From: Nocardioides coralli
Lineage (GTDB): Bacteria > Actinomycetota > Actinomycetes > Propionibacteriales > Nocardioidaceae
Direction: 5' to 3'
Length of the DNA: 64,000 nt
Assembly: GCF_019880385.1 (NCBI RefSeq)
Contig: NZ_CP082273.1
Span: 2,170,001 to 2,234,000 of the forward strand
The notes below the pieces were generated by a model. The model searched no databases, was not told where the DNA came from, and was given only the letters and a program-made list of their open reading frames with translations. Shown piece by piece: positions 29,793 to 39,178 of this stretch (the stretch's first letter is position 1; each line of letters starts with the position of its first letter). The translations under genes and the position numbers were made by a program.

Positions 29793-32164
29793 GCGTGCGG
29801 CACGGCAGCGTCGTGGTCCGGTCGGTCCTGGGCCTGATCGGCGCCGCCACCACCTGGTGCGCGACCCTGGCGTGGGGAGGCTTCAGCGAGGCGGCCGGGG
29901 ACTACCTCCGCCCGCTGCTGGTCCTCGCGTTCGTCGTCACCGGCACGGGTGCCCTCCTCCACCTCGCCCGGCTCCCCGAACCGGTGGTGGTCCTCGGGCA
30001 GGTGGTGGGCACGGGCCTGCTCGCGGGAAGCCTCGTCGCGGGGACCCCGGTCTTCACCAGTGCCGGCTGGTCGGCCCTGGGGCAGCGGCTGGCTGCAGCG
30101 GTCGAGAGCTCCCAGACCTACGAGGCACCGGTGCCCGCGGACGCAGCGAGCATCGCCCCGATCCTCGTCCTCGGCGGGTGGTTGTGCCTCGTGCTCGTGG
30201 ACGTCGCGGTCAACGGCCTGCGGCGGGTGCCGCTCGCGGGACTGCCGCTGCTGACCATCTACGCGATCCCCGTGAGCCTGCTCGGCGACGGGGTGCCGTG
30301 GTGGACGTTCGCGCTGACCGCAGCCGGCTTCCTGCTGCTGCTCTTCGTCCAGCAGCGCGAGCTGGTCGCGCGCTGGGGCCGCGGGCTCGGGGTCGGCGGC
30401 GGGCGCGACCTGACCGGCGCCTCGCCCACGGTCCGGGCCGCCGCGGGATCCCTGGGGTTCGCCTCGCTCGTCCTCGCGGTCCTCATCCCCCAGTTCGTGC
30501 CGACCCTCTCCCTGTCGGTCTTCGGCTTCGGCCCGGGCAGCGGCTCCGGCGACGACATCACGGTCGAGAACCCGATGACAGACCTGCGCCGCGACCTCAA
30601 CCGCGGCAACGACATCCCACTGGTGCGGTTCGCCACCGACAACCCCGACCCCGGTTACCTGCGCATCGCCGTCCTCAACAACTTCACCGACAACGAGTGG
30701 AGCACCGGCGACCGCGACATCCCCGGCGACCAGCAGGCGCGAGGTCCACTGCCCGTCGCAGACATCGCCCCCGGGGTCGAGGAGCGCACCTTCGACCACC
30801 AGGTGGCCGTGCTCGAGGGGCTGGAGTCGATGTGGCTCCCCACGGCGTTCCCGGTCGAGGAGGTCTACATCGGCGGCGACTGGCGCTACGACACCGCGAC
30901 CCTCGACATCCTCTCCGCCGACCGCTCCGTGACCACCGCCGGGCAGGAGTACCGGATGGTCGAGGTGGAACGTGAGCTCGACCGGGCACTGCTCGACCGG
31001 GCCCCCAACTGGGCGGGCGAGGTCAGCCCTGACCTGGTCGAGCTCCCCGACGGGTTCCCGGCGTACGTGCGCAACCTCGCGCTCGAGGTCACCCGCGACT
31101 ACCCCTCCCGCTACGAGAAGGCGGTGGCGCTCCAGCGGTGGTTCCGTGAGGACGGCGGGTTCTCCTACAGCTTGGAGAACGTGCCCCCGGGCAACGGGAC
31201 CGACGAGATGGTCGCCTTCCTCACCGAGGGCAACAACGGCCGGGTCGGCTACTGCGAGCAGTTCGCCTCGAGCATGGCGGCCATGGCGCGGTCACTGGGG
31301 ATCCCGGCCCGGGTCGCGGTCGGCTTCCTGACGCCGGACCGCACCGGGCCCGACACCTGGGAGTACTCCGCCTGGGACATGCACGCCTGGCCGGAGCTCT
31401 ACTTCTCCGGCGCCGGCTGGGTGCGCTTCGAGCCCACGCCGGCCGACCGGGTCCCCGGGGTCCCCAGCTACACCGAGACGCAGCTCACCGAGCCCGGCGC
31501 TCCGGAGGAGACCGAGCAGCCCGGCCCCACGGCCGACCCGTCGCAGACACTGCAGCCCGACCCCCGCCTCGACGAGGGCCGACTGCCGGAGGGCGAGGCC
31601 GGCGCAGCCGGCGAGCAGCCGTCGGCCCTGGTCCGGGCGCTCCCGGTCCTGGGCGGGCTCGCCGTGGGGCTCCTGCTCCTGTGGCTGCCGAGGACCCTGC
31701 GCCGCACGCAGCACCGACGCCGCCTGCGCGGTGACGTCGAGCAGGTGTGGGCCGAGCTCCGCGCCACGGCCGTCGACCTGGGCGTCGACTGGCCGGAGCA
31801 GCGCTCACCCCGGGAGACCCGTGACCACCTGGTCCGCTTCCTGGGCGACCCCGCCGCCGAGACACCTCAGCGGCCGCGCCGAGGCGAGCACATCGCCCCC
31901 GGCGCCGTCGCCGGGCTCGACCGGCTGGTGGGGAGGCTGGAACGGCGGCGCTACGCCCGCCCCGAGCAGCGGCGCGTCATCGATGCCGAGCTGGGGCAGG
32001 ACGCCGAGGCGGTGCTCACCTCGCTGTGGGCCGGCGCGAACCAGAAGGCCCGGCGTCGGGCGACGTGGTGGCCGGTCTCCCTGCTGCCGTGGCGTCGGCC
32101 TCCGGAGACGGTCGTGGCGCCCACCCTTGTCCGGCACGGCGGCGTGGTCGACCACGTCGGGTAG
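29789..32164 (+). CDS. TgpA-type transmembrane transglutaminase-like protein
   Basis: A 791-residue protein with the TgpA layout. About six membrane helices occupy residues 10-225, an outer transglutaminase-like domain spans about 350-560, an acidic Pro/Glu linker follows, then a seventh helix (near 615-635) and a C-terminal cytoplasmic DUF4129-like region. The catalytic cysteine is C489 (RVGYCEQFASSMA) and the histidine is H532 (WDMHAWPEL). The third position, usually Asp, appears to be E548 in RFEPTP. Such proteins are proposed to act on wall-linked proteins or peptides. ATG at 29789 overlaps the DUF58 stop. Confidence 0.9.
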   Translation: MSVRHGSVVVRSVLGLIGAATTWCATLAWGGFSEAAGDYLRPLLVLAFVVTGTGALLHLARLPEPVVVLGQVVGTGLLAGSLVAGTPVFTSAGWSALGQRLAAAVESSQTYEAPVPADAASIAPILVLGGWLCLVLVDVAVNGLRRVPLAGLPLLTIYAIPVSLLGDGVPWWTFALTAAGFLLLLFVQQRELVARWGRGLGVGGGRDLTGASPTVRAAAGSLGFASLVLAVLIPQFVPTLSLSVFGFGPGSGSGDDITVENPMTDLRRDLNRGNDIPLVRFATDNPDPGYLRIAVLNNFTDNEWSTGDRDIPGDQQARGPLPVADIAPGVEERTFDHQVAVLEGLESMWLPTAFPVEEVYIGGDWRYDTATLDILSADRSVTTAGQEYRMVEVERELDRALLDRAPNWAGEVSPDLVELPDGFPAYVRNLALEVTRDYPSRYEKAVALQRWFREDGGFSYSLENVPPGNGTDEMVAFLTEGNNGRVGYCEQFASSMAAMARSLGIPARVAVGFLTPDRTGPDTWEYSAWDMHAWPELYFSGAGWVRFEPTPADRVPGVPSYTETQLTEPGAPEETEQPGPTADPSQTLQPDPRLDEGRLPEGEAGAAGEQPSALVRALPVLGGLAVGLLLLWLPRTLRRTQHRRRLRGDVEQVWAELRATAVDLGVDWPEQRSPRETRDHLVRFLGDPAAETPQRPRRGEHIAPGAVAGLDRLVGRLERRRYARPEQRRVIDAELGQDAEAVLTSLWAGANQKARRRATWWPVSLLPWRRPPETVVAPTLVRHGGVVDHVG

Positions 32165-32237
32165 TGCGAGGGGCGGGGAGGGCCAGCGGGCCGAGAGCCT
32201 GGGAAGCGGGGCCGGAGGAGTCCGGGCCGCGCTCGTC

Positions 32238-32254
32238 GACCGGCTCGGCCGGTC
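32238..32254. terminator. Hairpin between convergent TgpA-type and DUF3040 genes
   Basis: GACCGGC (32238-32244) and GCCGGTC (32248-32254) pair perfectly over a 3-base loop. It lies between two convergent stops and could serve both strands. There is no T-run. Confidence 0.5.
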
Positions 32255-32266
32255 AACGTCCTGCGG

Positions 32267-32707
32267 TCAGAAACCGCCGCCCTCGCGGCGGCGGCGCCAC
32301 CGCTCCTCCATCCGCTCGAGGAACGAGCCGGAGGTGTTGCTCCGGGGCCGACGACCCTGCTTCTTGCCGCCCTGGATGACGGTGAAGCCGCTCTTGGTGC
32401 TCGGCTCGGCCTCGTCGGCGGGCGCCGGGGGCGCGCCGTGCTGGCCGCGCACCACGCTGAGGCCGAGGGTCGCCGAGGCCAGCATGATGAGGAAGCCGAC
32501 GATGCCCACCGGGATGATCTGCATGACCACGCCCGTCATCATCACCGCGACACCCACGACGAAGACCACGCCGGCGAGGATCGCGCGACGACGGGCGACA
32601 CTGCGGAGCGAGGTGCCGCGCAGGGTGGAGGCGAACTTCGGGTCCTCCTCGACGAGGGCGCGCTCCATCTGCTCGAGCAGTCGCAGCTCCTCCTCGGAGA
32701 GAGGCAC
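32267..32707 (-). CDS. DUF3040 membrane protein
   Basis: A 146-residue protein starting at GTG 32707, behind GGGAGGATG. The N-terminal motif MPLSEEELRLLEQMERAL is the DUF3040 signature. It is followed by DPKFASTL, two adjacent membrane helices (about residues 42-64 and 66-84) and a basic, Gly/Arg-rich cytoplasmic tail. Rv2169c, the M. tuberculosis member, sits at the equivalent place beside the dcw cluster. The function is unknown. It is a single gene, convergent with the MoxR operon. Confidence 0.9.
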   Translation of the reverse strand: MPLSEEELRLLEQMERALVEEDPKFASTLRGTSLRSVARRRAILAGVVFVVGVAVMMTGVVMQIIPVGIVGFLIMLASATLGLSVVRGQHGAPPAPADEAEPSTKSGFTVIQGGKKQGRRPRSNTSGSFLERMEERWRRRREGGGF

Positions 32708-32828
32708 GGCATCCTCCCGGTGTTCGTGAGCCTCGGGTCGTTGTGAGTCCAGCATAGGCAGCCCGTGGTGAGGTCGGTACTCCGTCCCGGAAATAATTCT
32801 CGCCGACACCGTCCCGTGACCATGCGCC

Positions 32829-34025
32829 TCACCCCAGGAGGCTGGCAGGTCGGACGGCGGCACCCCCGAAACGGTGGGTGGCTCGATCGACGGCACGGTC
32901 GGCCTCGGGCCATCCGTGCTCCCGCTCCCCCAGCACCAGCTGTCGATGGACCTGGTCGCGAGGGAGCAACCCCTCCACGCGCACCCCCACCAGCCGCACC
33001 CGGGCCCGCTGCAGCCCGAGCGCGTCGTAGAGGCGGGTCACCGCTCGGTGGATCTCGACGGTGACGTCGGTGGCCTCGGACAGCGTCCGTGAGCGGGTGA
33101 TGGTGGTGAAGTCGGCGAACCGGACGGTCAGGGTGACGGTGCGCCCGGCCACCCCCGCCACCCGCATCCGACGGCCCACCCTCGCCGCCAGTCGCAGCAG
33201 CTCACGGACGATCACCTCCCGGTCGTCGGTGTCACGACCGAAGGTCTCCTGGGCCCCCATCGACTGGTCGGGCTCGCCTCCGAAGAACGCCGGGGCATGG
33301 CGTGCCACGACCGGCCGCTCGTCGGTGCCCCAGGCCAGCTCGTGGAGGTGTCCGCCGAGGTGGTGGCCGACCGCGCGTCGCAGGGTGCGCACCGGCGTAC
33401 GGGCGAGGTCGCCGACCGTGACCAGCCCCAGCCGGTGGAGCATCGCCCGGGTCTTCTCCCCCACCCCGTAGAGCTCACCGACGTCGAGCGGGTGGAGGAA
33501 CGCGGCGACCTCGTCCGGGGGCACCACCACCACCCCGTCGGGCTTGGCGCGCTTGCTGCCGAGCTTGGCGACCGACGGTGATGCGGCGACCCCGACCGAG
33601 CAGGTGATGCCCTGCTCGTCGTGGACGACCGCCCGCAGGTTCTCGGCGATCTGCCGCGGTGTGCCGAGCCGGCGGGTGGCTCCACGCACGTCGAGGAACG
33701 CCTCGTCGAGCGAGAGCACCTCGACGAGGGGGGTGACCCGGCGGAAGGTCTCGATCACCGAGCCGGAGACCATGGAGAAGGTGTCGAAGTCGGGCGCGAC
33801 GACCACCGCACGCGGGCAGAGCCGACGGGCGCGTGTCATCGGCATCGCCGACTGCAAGCCGTACTGGCGGGCGAGGTAGTTGGCCGAGAGCACCACCCCC
33901 CGGCTGCCGCCGCCGACCACGACCGGCTGGTCGGCGAGGTCGGGCCGGTCCCGGGTCGCGACAGAGGCGTAGAAGGCATCCATGTCGACGTGGAGGATCG
34001 GGCAGGCCAGGGACGCCTCGCTCAT
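32829..34025 (-). CDS. dinB: DNA polymerase IV (DinB, Y-family translesion polymerase)
   Basis: A 398-residue low-fidelity polymerase that copies damaged templates. The catalytic carboxylates lie in ILHVDMDAFYASV (D14 and D16 region) and SLDEAFLDV. A helix-hairpin-helix (LYGVGEKTRAMLHRLGL) and the little-finger domain follow. No C-terminal clamp-binding peptide of the QxxLxLF type is obvious, although VHRQLVLG could serve. ATG at 34025 lies 24 bases after the methyltransferase stop, on the same strand as dnaE2, so DinB is likely part of the damage-inducible operon. Confidence 0.95.
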   Translation of the reverse strand: MSEASLACPILHVDMDAFYASVATRDRPDLADQPVVVGGGSRGVVLSANYLARQYGLQSAMPMTRARRLCPRAVVVAPDFDTFSMVSGSVIETFRRVTPLVEVLSLDEAFLDVRGATRRLGTPRQIAENLRAVVHDEQGITCSVGVAASPSVAKLGSKRAKPDGVVVVPPDEVAAFLHPLDVGELYGVGEKTRAMLHRLGLVTVGDLARTPVRTLRRAVGHHLGGHLHELAWGTDERPVVARHAPAFFGGEPDQSMGAQETFGRDTDDREVIVRELLRLAARVGRRMRVAGVAGRTVTLTVRFADFTTITRSRTLSEATDVTVEIHRAVTRLYDALGLQRARVRLVGVRVEGLLPRDQVHRQLVLGEREHGWPEADRAVDRATHRFGGAAVRPASLLG

Positions 34026-34049
34026 GTCGCCACCTTCCGGCGACGGTGG

Positions 34050-34772
34050 TCAGCGGGAGGCGACGACGTGGAGCTGCGCGGCGAGCGGGAAGTAGTCGGG
34101 TCGCTCGGAGACGGCCTTCTCGAGGTCGAGCAGGGCCGCGGTGGCACCGGGCTCGAGGTCGAGCAGCGTGCCGGGGACGAGATCGGCGAAGACGCGCACC
34201 GCGTGGGTCGTGGCGGGTGAGAAACCGGCGGCGGCGAGCAGCTCCTCGAGCTCGGGTGCGGTGAACCGGCGGCCGGACCGCGACGCCGGCTCGGATCCGT
34301 CGAGGATCGTCCGGGCCTGCTCGAAGTGGCCGGCCAGGGCGCGCGCGACCACGGCGGCATGGCGCTGGGCGACCAGCAGGCTGAGCACGCCCCCGGGGCG
34401 CAGCACCTCCCCGATCGTGGCGAGCCCGGCGGCGGGGTCGTCGACGACCTCGAGCACCCCGTGGCAGAGCACCACGTCGACGCTGCCCGGGTCGACGACC
34501 TCGAGCAGGGTGGACAGGTCGCCCTGCTGGCCGGTGACCTCGACCCCGCTCTCGTCGGCACGGCGGTCGAGGGCGGCCAGGGCGTCGGGGCTGGGGTCGA
34601 CCACCCGCACCCGGTGGCCCAGCTCGGCAACCCGCACCGCGAACCCGCCGGTGCCGCCACCGATGTCGAGGACGTCCTGGGCGGGAGCACGATCGAGCAG
34701 GGGACGCAGTCCCTCCCACACCACGGCGGTCCGGGCCGCGCTGCGGCGCTCGCTGGGACGCTCGGTCGGCAT
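34050..34772 (-). CDS. Class I SAM-dependent methyltransferase
   Basis: A 240-residue enzyme. The SAM-binding glycine loop VLDIGGGTGGFAVRVAELG, the acidic end of strand 2 (RVVDPSPDALAAL), QGDLSTLLEVV and the post-I motifs VDVVLCHGVLEVV and LRPGGVLSLLVAQRHA are clear. The C-terminal part may form a cap over the acceptor. The substrate is unknown. It lies between dnaE2 (76-base gap) and dinB on the same strand, which suggests co-expression with the damage-tolerance genes but does not show a repair role. Confidence 0.88.
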   Translation of the reverse strand: MPTERPSERRSAARTAVVWEGLRPLLDRAPAQDVLDIGGGTGGFAVRVAELGHRVRVVDPSPDALAALDRRADESGVEVTGQQGDLSTLLEVVDPGSVDVVLCHGVLEVVDDPAAGLATIGEVLRPGGVLSLLVAQRHAAVVARALAGHFEQARTILDGSEPASRSGRRFTAPELEELLAAAGFSPATTHAVRVFADLVPGTLLDLEPGATAALLDLEKAVSERPDYFPLAAQLHVVASR

Positions 34773-34848
34773 GCGCCCCACCCTAGGGGGTCGTGGGTCC
34801 CGGCCCGGCCCGGCCACGGCTGCCCGGACGGGGCGGGGAACGGGCAGG

Positions 34849-37800
34849 TCATCCGGGGCTCCCGGGGCTGGTGTGCCACAGCTTGCGAGCCATGTCGGTG
34901 AGGGGACCCTTGACGGGGTCGCCGGCCGGCTTGATGTCGGCGTAGGGCGACATCTGGAAACCGCTGCTGTGGACCAGCACCCGCCGCTGCGCGGGGTGCA
35001 CGAACCCCTCCGGAACGGTGGCGATGGCCTCGTGGACCGCGTCGATCCCGTCCCGCTGCCACAGGTCGTGGAGGGCAGGCAGCTCCCAGGCACCGGTCGC
35101 CCGCAGCGACACCCCGCGGTAGCCGGTCCGGCGCAGCTCGCCGCGCACCACCAGCAACCAGGAGCCGAACACCGTGGCGGCGTAGGGACCCTGGGCGTCC
35201 TCGAAGAAGGTCGCGTCGACCGGGCCGGTGGCGTCGTCGAGGGTCAGGAACACCACCCGGCGCCCGGACCGGACCGGGGGCGTCTGGGTGGCGACCTTGA
35301 CCCCGGCGACCAGCAGCTCGGCCTTGCTGCGCCGCTGGAGCAGGTCACGGCTGCGGGTGACGCCGAGCTCGTCGAGGAACCCGGCGTAGCGGTCGACGAC
35401 GTGGCTGCTGACGTCGAGGCCGAGGATCTCCAGCTCGGCGCGGAGCCGTTCCTCGGCGGTCATCTCCGGCAGCCCCGACACCTCCAGACCGGACACCTCA
35501 CCCTCCCCCGGCCGGTCGTCGAGGTCGAGGGTGAGCTGGACGGAGTCGACCGGCGCCGCCGGCGGGGTCGCCCGCGACTGCGCGCTGGCGCGGGCCCACA
35601 CCCCGCCGTGGGCGAGCGCGTGCCGCTCGGTCGGGGGTGCAGCCGCGCGGTCGAGCGGGTCGGTGCTGTTGCGGCCGGCGGCCGCCGGGACCGGCTCGGT
35701 GCGGGACGGCGTCAGCCGGCGCCGGGAGCCGAGGCCGCGCCCGCGCGCGGCGCGGTCGAGGGACCGGGCGTGGCGGTCGAGCTCGGTCACCTGCAGCAGC
35801 AGGTCACGGCGGGTGGGGCCGGCCGAGGGGGCCGTGGGCGTCCCGATGTCGTAGAGCCGGTCGAAACCGCCGGTGAGCACCAGCCGCTCGACCACCGGCC
35901 GGGAGACCCTGGCGCGGTGCCAGAAGTCGGTCAGGGAGTGGAAGGGGCGGCTGGCCAGGATCCGGGCCACCTCGGTGTCGCTGATCCCCTTCACCTCGGA
36001 CAGTGCGAGCCGGATGGCGTGGGTGGTCTCGACAGCCCCCTCCCCCGGGTCGCCGGGCACCGGCTCCACGAGGTGCTCGCGGCCGCTGGCGTTGACGTCG
36101 ATCCCGAGCACGGGGATGCCGCACTGGCGGGCGTCGTCGAGGATCAGCCGCTTGGGGTACATGCCGGGGTCGTGGGTGAGCACCCCGGCCAGGAAGTGGG
36201 CGGGCCAGTGGGCCTTGAGCCAGGCGGACTGGAAGGTCGGCAGCGCGAACGCCGCGGCGTGGGCCTTGCAGAACCCGAAGCTCGCGAACGCCGCCAGCAC
36301 CTCCCAGACCCGGTCGACGACCGGCAGCGGGTAACCGCGGCCCAGCGCCCGGGGGTAGAACCACAGCTTCGTCTCGGCCATGCCGTCGACGTCACCGAGC
36401 GCCCGGCGCTTCTCGTCGGCCTCGGCGTAGGAGATGCCGGCGAAGAGGGCGATCATCTCGATCACCTGCTCGTGGAAGACCACCACGCCGTGGGTGCCCT
36501 CGAGGATCGGCCGCAGGTCGTCGTGGAGGTAGGCGACCTCCGCCCAGCCCTGCTTGACCTCCAGGTAGGGGGTGATCATGTCGCTCTTGACCGGCCCCGG
36601 CCGGAACAGCGAGATGTCGGTGATGATCTCGGAGAACGACTCGATGCCGGACTTGCCGACCAGCTCGCGCTGGCCGGGCGACTCGATCTGGAAGACACCG
36701 AGGGTCCTGGCCTCGCTGATCATCCGGTAGGTGTCGGGGTCGTCGAAGGGCACCTGGGCCTCGTCGTCGAGGTCGATCCGCTGCCCGTCGACCCGCTCGA
36801 TCTCGGCCACGGCGTGGGCCATCGCCGACTGCATCCGGATGCCGAGCACGTCGAGCTTGAGCAGCCCGAGCTCCTCGACGTCGTCCTTGTCGAACTGGCT
36901 CATCGGGAAGCCGGCGAAGGAGGCCTCGACGGGGGTCCGGTCGAGCAGGGTGGTGTCGGAGAGCAGCACCCCGCACGGGTGCATCGCGATGTGGCGGGGC
37001 AGCCCGTCGAGCCGCTCGACCAGACCGAAGAACAGGTCGAGCCGCGCATCGGTCAGGCCGCTGGCCGCCAGCTCCGGCAGGTCGCGCAGCGCAAGCCGCG
37101 CGTCGCGGGCCCGGATGTGGGGGAACGCCTTGGCGATGGCATCGACCTCGCCGGGTGGCATCCCGAGTGCGGCGCCGACGTCACGCACGGCGTGGCGCAC
37201 CCGGTAGGTGTCCATCATCGACACGCAGACGCAGCGCTCGCCGCCGTAGCGGTCGAGGATCGCCTCGTAGACCTCCAGCCGGCGGGCGGACTCCACGTCG
37301 AGGTCGACGTCGGGCAGGGACCCGCGCAGCGGCGAGAGGAACCGCTCGAAGAGCAGGTCGTGGCGGAGCGGGTCGACCCCGGAGACACCGAGCAGGTAGT
37401 TGACCAGGCTCCCGGCACCGGAGCCCCGGGCGGCGCACCGCACCCCCATCTCGCGGACCAGGTCGGTGATGTCGCCGACGGTGAGGAAGTAGGAGGCGTA
37501 GCCCAGGCCGCGGACGATCTCCAGCTCGTCGTCGAGCCGCTTCCAGATCCGCTGCCGCGGCGCGGAGCCGTAGCGACGGCCGATGCCCGCCTCGCAGCGC
37601 TGGCGCAGCAGCGCGTCGGCCGGATCACCCCCCACCGCGCCCCCCTGCCGGTCGAGCCGGTCGAGCCCGCCGGCGACCTCGAGCTCGGGCAGGTGGACCT
37701 CGCCGATCCCGAGGTCGCCCCGGGGGTCGAGGGCGCACCGGTCGGCGACGGCCCGGGTCGCGGCCAGCAGCCGGCGTGCCTCGCGCTCGCTGTCGGCAGC

Positions 37801-38685
37801 CAGGCCGCTCATCCGGCAGACCTCCTCGGCGACCTCGGCCATCTGCTTGCCGGACTTGAGGAAGCCCTCGGCGTTGCCCCGGTCGAGGTGGCGCCGGTCG
37901 AGGGCGACCAGCCGGCGGGCCGCGTCGAGCACGTCGACGGTCGGGGCGTCGGTCCGGTCGGCGTAGCGGACCGCGTTGGTGAGCACCGTCCCCAGCCCCG
38001 CCTGCCGTGCCAGGCCGGCCATCCGGGCGGCGTGGACGGTGGTGCCCGGACCCCAACCACCCTCGCGGCCGGGGAGCCGGTGGGAGACCAGCTCGAGCAG
38101 CAGGTTGGCGGTCGGGACCACCTCCCGCCACGGCGCGAGCGCGGCCAGCGCGAGGTCGTCGCGACGGCGGGTCACCGCGGCACCGACCGGTGATCCCGGT
38201 CCGAGCAGCACCACCACGTCGCCACTCCCGAGGTAGGGAGCCAGCAGGTCGAGGGTGGCCACCGGACGGCCCCGTTCGCCGGCGAGGTGGACCGCCGAGA
38301 GCAGTCGGCAGATCGCCGCCCACCCGGCCCGGCCGCCGCCGGGACCACCCGCGTGGGCCAGCAACGTCACCCGGGGCAGGCCCCCGCGGTCACCGGGCAG
38401 GTCGCGGAACGCGCCGCCCCTGACCGGCGTCCGTGACCGGCTCGTCGGACGTGGGCTGTCCCCGGGATCGAGCGCCAGCTCGACGCCGAGCACCGGTCGG
38501 ATGCCCGCGGACCGACAGGCCGTCGCGAACTTGACCGCGCCGTAGGTGCCGTCGCGGTCGGTGAGGGCCAGGGTGTCCATCTCCTGCTCCGCGGCCCGCT
38601 CGACCAGGGCGTGGGGGTGGGACGCGCCGTACTGCAGGGAGTAGCCGGAGGCGACGTGGAGATGGACGAAAGGCTCAGGCGACAC
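34849..38685 (-). CDS. dnaE2: Error-prone DNA polymerase DnaE2 (ImuC)
   Basis: A 1278-residue C-family polymerase, longer than the roughly 1080 residues common in mycobacteria. The PHP domain is degenerate: HLHVAS and TDRDGTYG replace the HLHVHT and TDHG forms of DnaE1 in this window, so exonuclease activity is unlikely. The catalytic aspartates are in LPDVDLDVESARR (about residues 454-466). A low-complexity Arg/Pro/Ser region (near 980-1030) precedes the C-terminal OB fold. GTG at 38685 is chosen because it puts the PHP motif at the N-terminus; a longer frame is a shadow. It overlaps the HEPN gene by 11 bases. Confidence 0.95.
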   Translation of the reverse strand: MSPEPFVHLHVASGYSLQYGASHPHALVERAAEQEMDTLALTDRDGTYGAVKFATACRSAGIRPVLGVELALDPGDSPRPTSRSRTPVRGGAFRDLPGDRGGLPRVTLLAHAGGPGGGRAGWAAICRLLSAVHLAGERGRPVATLDLLAPYLGSGDVVVLLGPGSPVGAAVTRRRDDLALAALAPWREVVPTANLLLELVSHRLPGREGGWGPGTTVHAARMAGLARQAGLGTVLTNAVRYADRTDAPTVDVLDAARRLVALDRRHLDRGNAEGFLKSGKQMAEVAEEVCRMSGLAADSEREARRLLAATRAVADRCALDPRGDLGIGEVHLPELEVAGGLDRLDRQGGAVGGDPADALLRQRCEAGIGRRYGSAPRQRIWKRLDDELEIVRGLGYASYFLTVGDITDLVREMGVRCAARGSGAGSLVNYLLGVSGVDPLRHDLLFERFLSPLRGSLPDVDLDVESARRLEVYEAILDRYGGERCVCVSMMDTYRVRHAVRDVGAALGMPPGEVDAIAKAFPHIRARDARLALRDLPELAASGLTDARLDLFFGLVERLDGLPRHIAMHPCGVLLSDTTLLDRTPVEASFAGFPMSQFDKDDVEELGLLKLDVLGIRMQSAMAHAVAEIERVDGQRIDLDDEAQVPFDDPDTYRMISEARTLGVFQIESPGQRELVGKSGIESFSEIITDISLFRPGPVKSDMITPYLEVKQGWAEVAYLHDDLRPILEGTHGVVVFHEQVIEMIALFAGISYAEADEKRRALGDVDGMAETKLWFYPRALGRGYPLPVVDRVWEVLAAFASFGFCKAHAAAFALPTFQSAWLKAHWPAHFLAGVLTHDPGMYPKRLILDDARQCGIPVLGIDVNASGREHLVEPVPGDPGEGAVETTHAIRLALSEVKGISDTEVARILASRPFHSLTDFWHRARVSRPVVERLVLTGGFDRLYDIGTPTAPSAGPTRRDLLLQVTELDRHARSLDRAARGRGLGSRRRLTPSRTEPVPAAAGRNSTDPLDRAAAPPTERHALAHGGVWARASAQSRATPPAAPVDSVQLTLDLDDRPGEGEVSGLEVSGLPEMTAEERLRAELEILGLDVSSHVVDRYAGFLDELGVTRSRDLLQRRSKAELLVAGVKVATQTPPVRSGRRVVFLTLDDATGPVDATFFEDAQGPYAATVFGSWLLVVRGELRRTGYRGVSLRATGAWELPALHDLWQRDGIDAVHEAIATVPEGFVHPAQRRVLVHSSGFQMSPYADIKPAGDPVKGPLTDMARKLWHTSPGSPG

Positions 38686-39166
38686 CGGTCCGCCCGCCGG
38701 CGACCACGGTGATCCACCCCGGCAGCGCCGGGTGCGGGACCAGCCCGAGGCTCTGCTCGACCACGTGGAGGAACCGGTCGGCGTCGCGGAGCAGGTCGTC
38801 GGCCTCCCGCTCGGTGACCGCCCGGGTCGAGCCCGCCTCGGCCGCGGCCCGCTTCGCGGCACCGGCGGCGAAGAACCGCGCCCACTCCTCCAGCTCGGGG
38901 GCGACCTCCGCGAGCAGCACCCAGGCGTTGCGCTGCTGGCGTCGCCGCCCGGCGGCCGGTCGGGCACGGGCGGCCAGCAACGCGGCGGCCGCCCGCAGCG
39001 CCGCCACGTGGGCGCAGGCGTAACGGGTGGGGACGTCGGGGGCGGTGATCGCCTCCTGCAGCGAGGCTGCAGCCCGGTCGAGGTAGGCGTGGGTGGTGGC
39101 GGGGAGCCCGACCGGGGTGGTGGGCTGCGACGCCGAGGGGTGGGAGACGTGGTCGTGAGGTCGCAT
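38675..39166 (-). CDS. SAV_6107-family HEPN-domain protein
   Basis: A 163-residue, mostly helical protein. It contains HAYLDRAAASLQEAI, a HEPN-like helix pair with the conserved RYACAHVAALRAAAALLAAR, and WARFFAAGAAKRAA. The SAV_6107 HEPN family is regularly encoded just upstream of dnaE2 in actinobacteria. No RxxxxH RNase motif typical of toxic HEPN proteins is evident. ATG at 39166 lies 12 bases after the DUF6504 stop, and the gene overlaps dnaE2. A role in the mutagenesis complex is an inference from context. Confidence 0.85.
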   Translation of the reverse strand: MRPHDHVSHPSASQPTTPVGLPATTHAYLDRAAASLQEAITAPDVPTRYACAHVAALRAAAALLAARARPAAGRRRQQRNAWVLLAEVAPELEEWARFFAAGAAKRAAAEAGSTRAVTEREADDLLRDADRFLHVVEQSLGLVPHPALPGWITVVAGGRTGVA

Positions 39167-39178
39167 CGTGACCGGCCC

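Noticed and set aside
34141..38193. 1350-codon plus-strand open frame antisense to dnaE2
   Set aside because: It has the same shadow composition with no motif, and dnaE2 on the minus strand accounts for the region.
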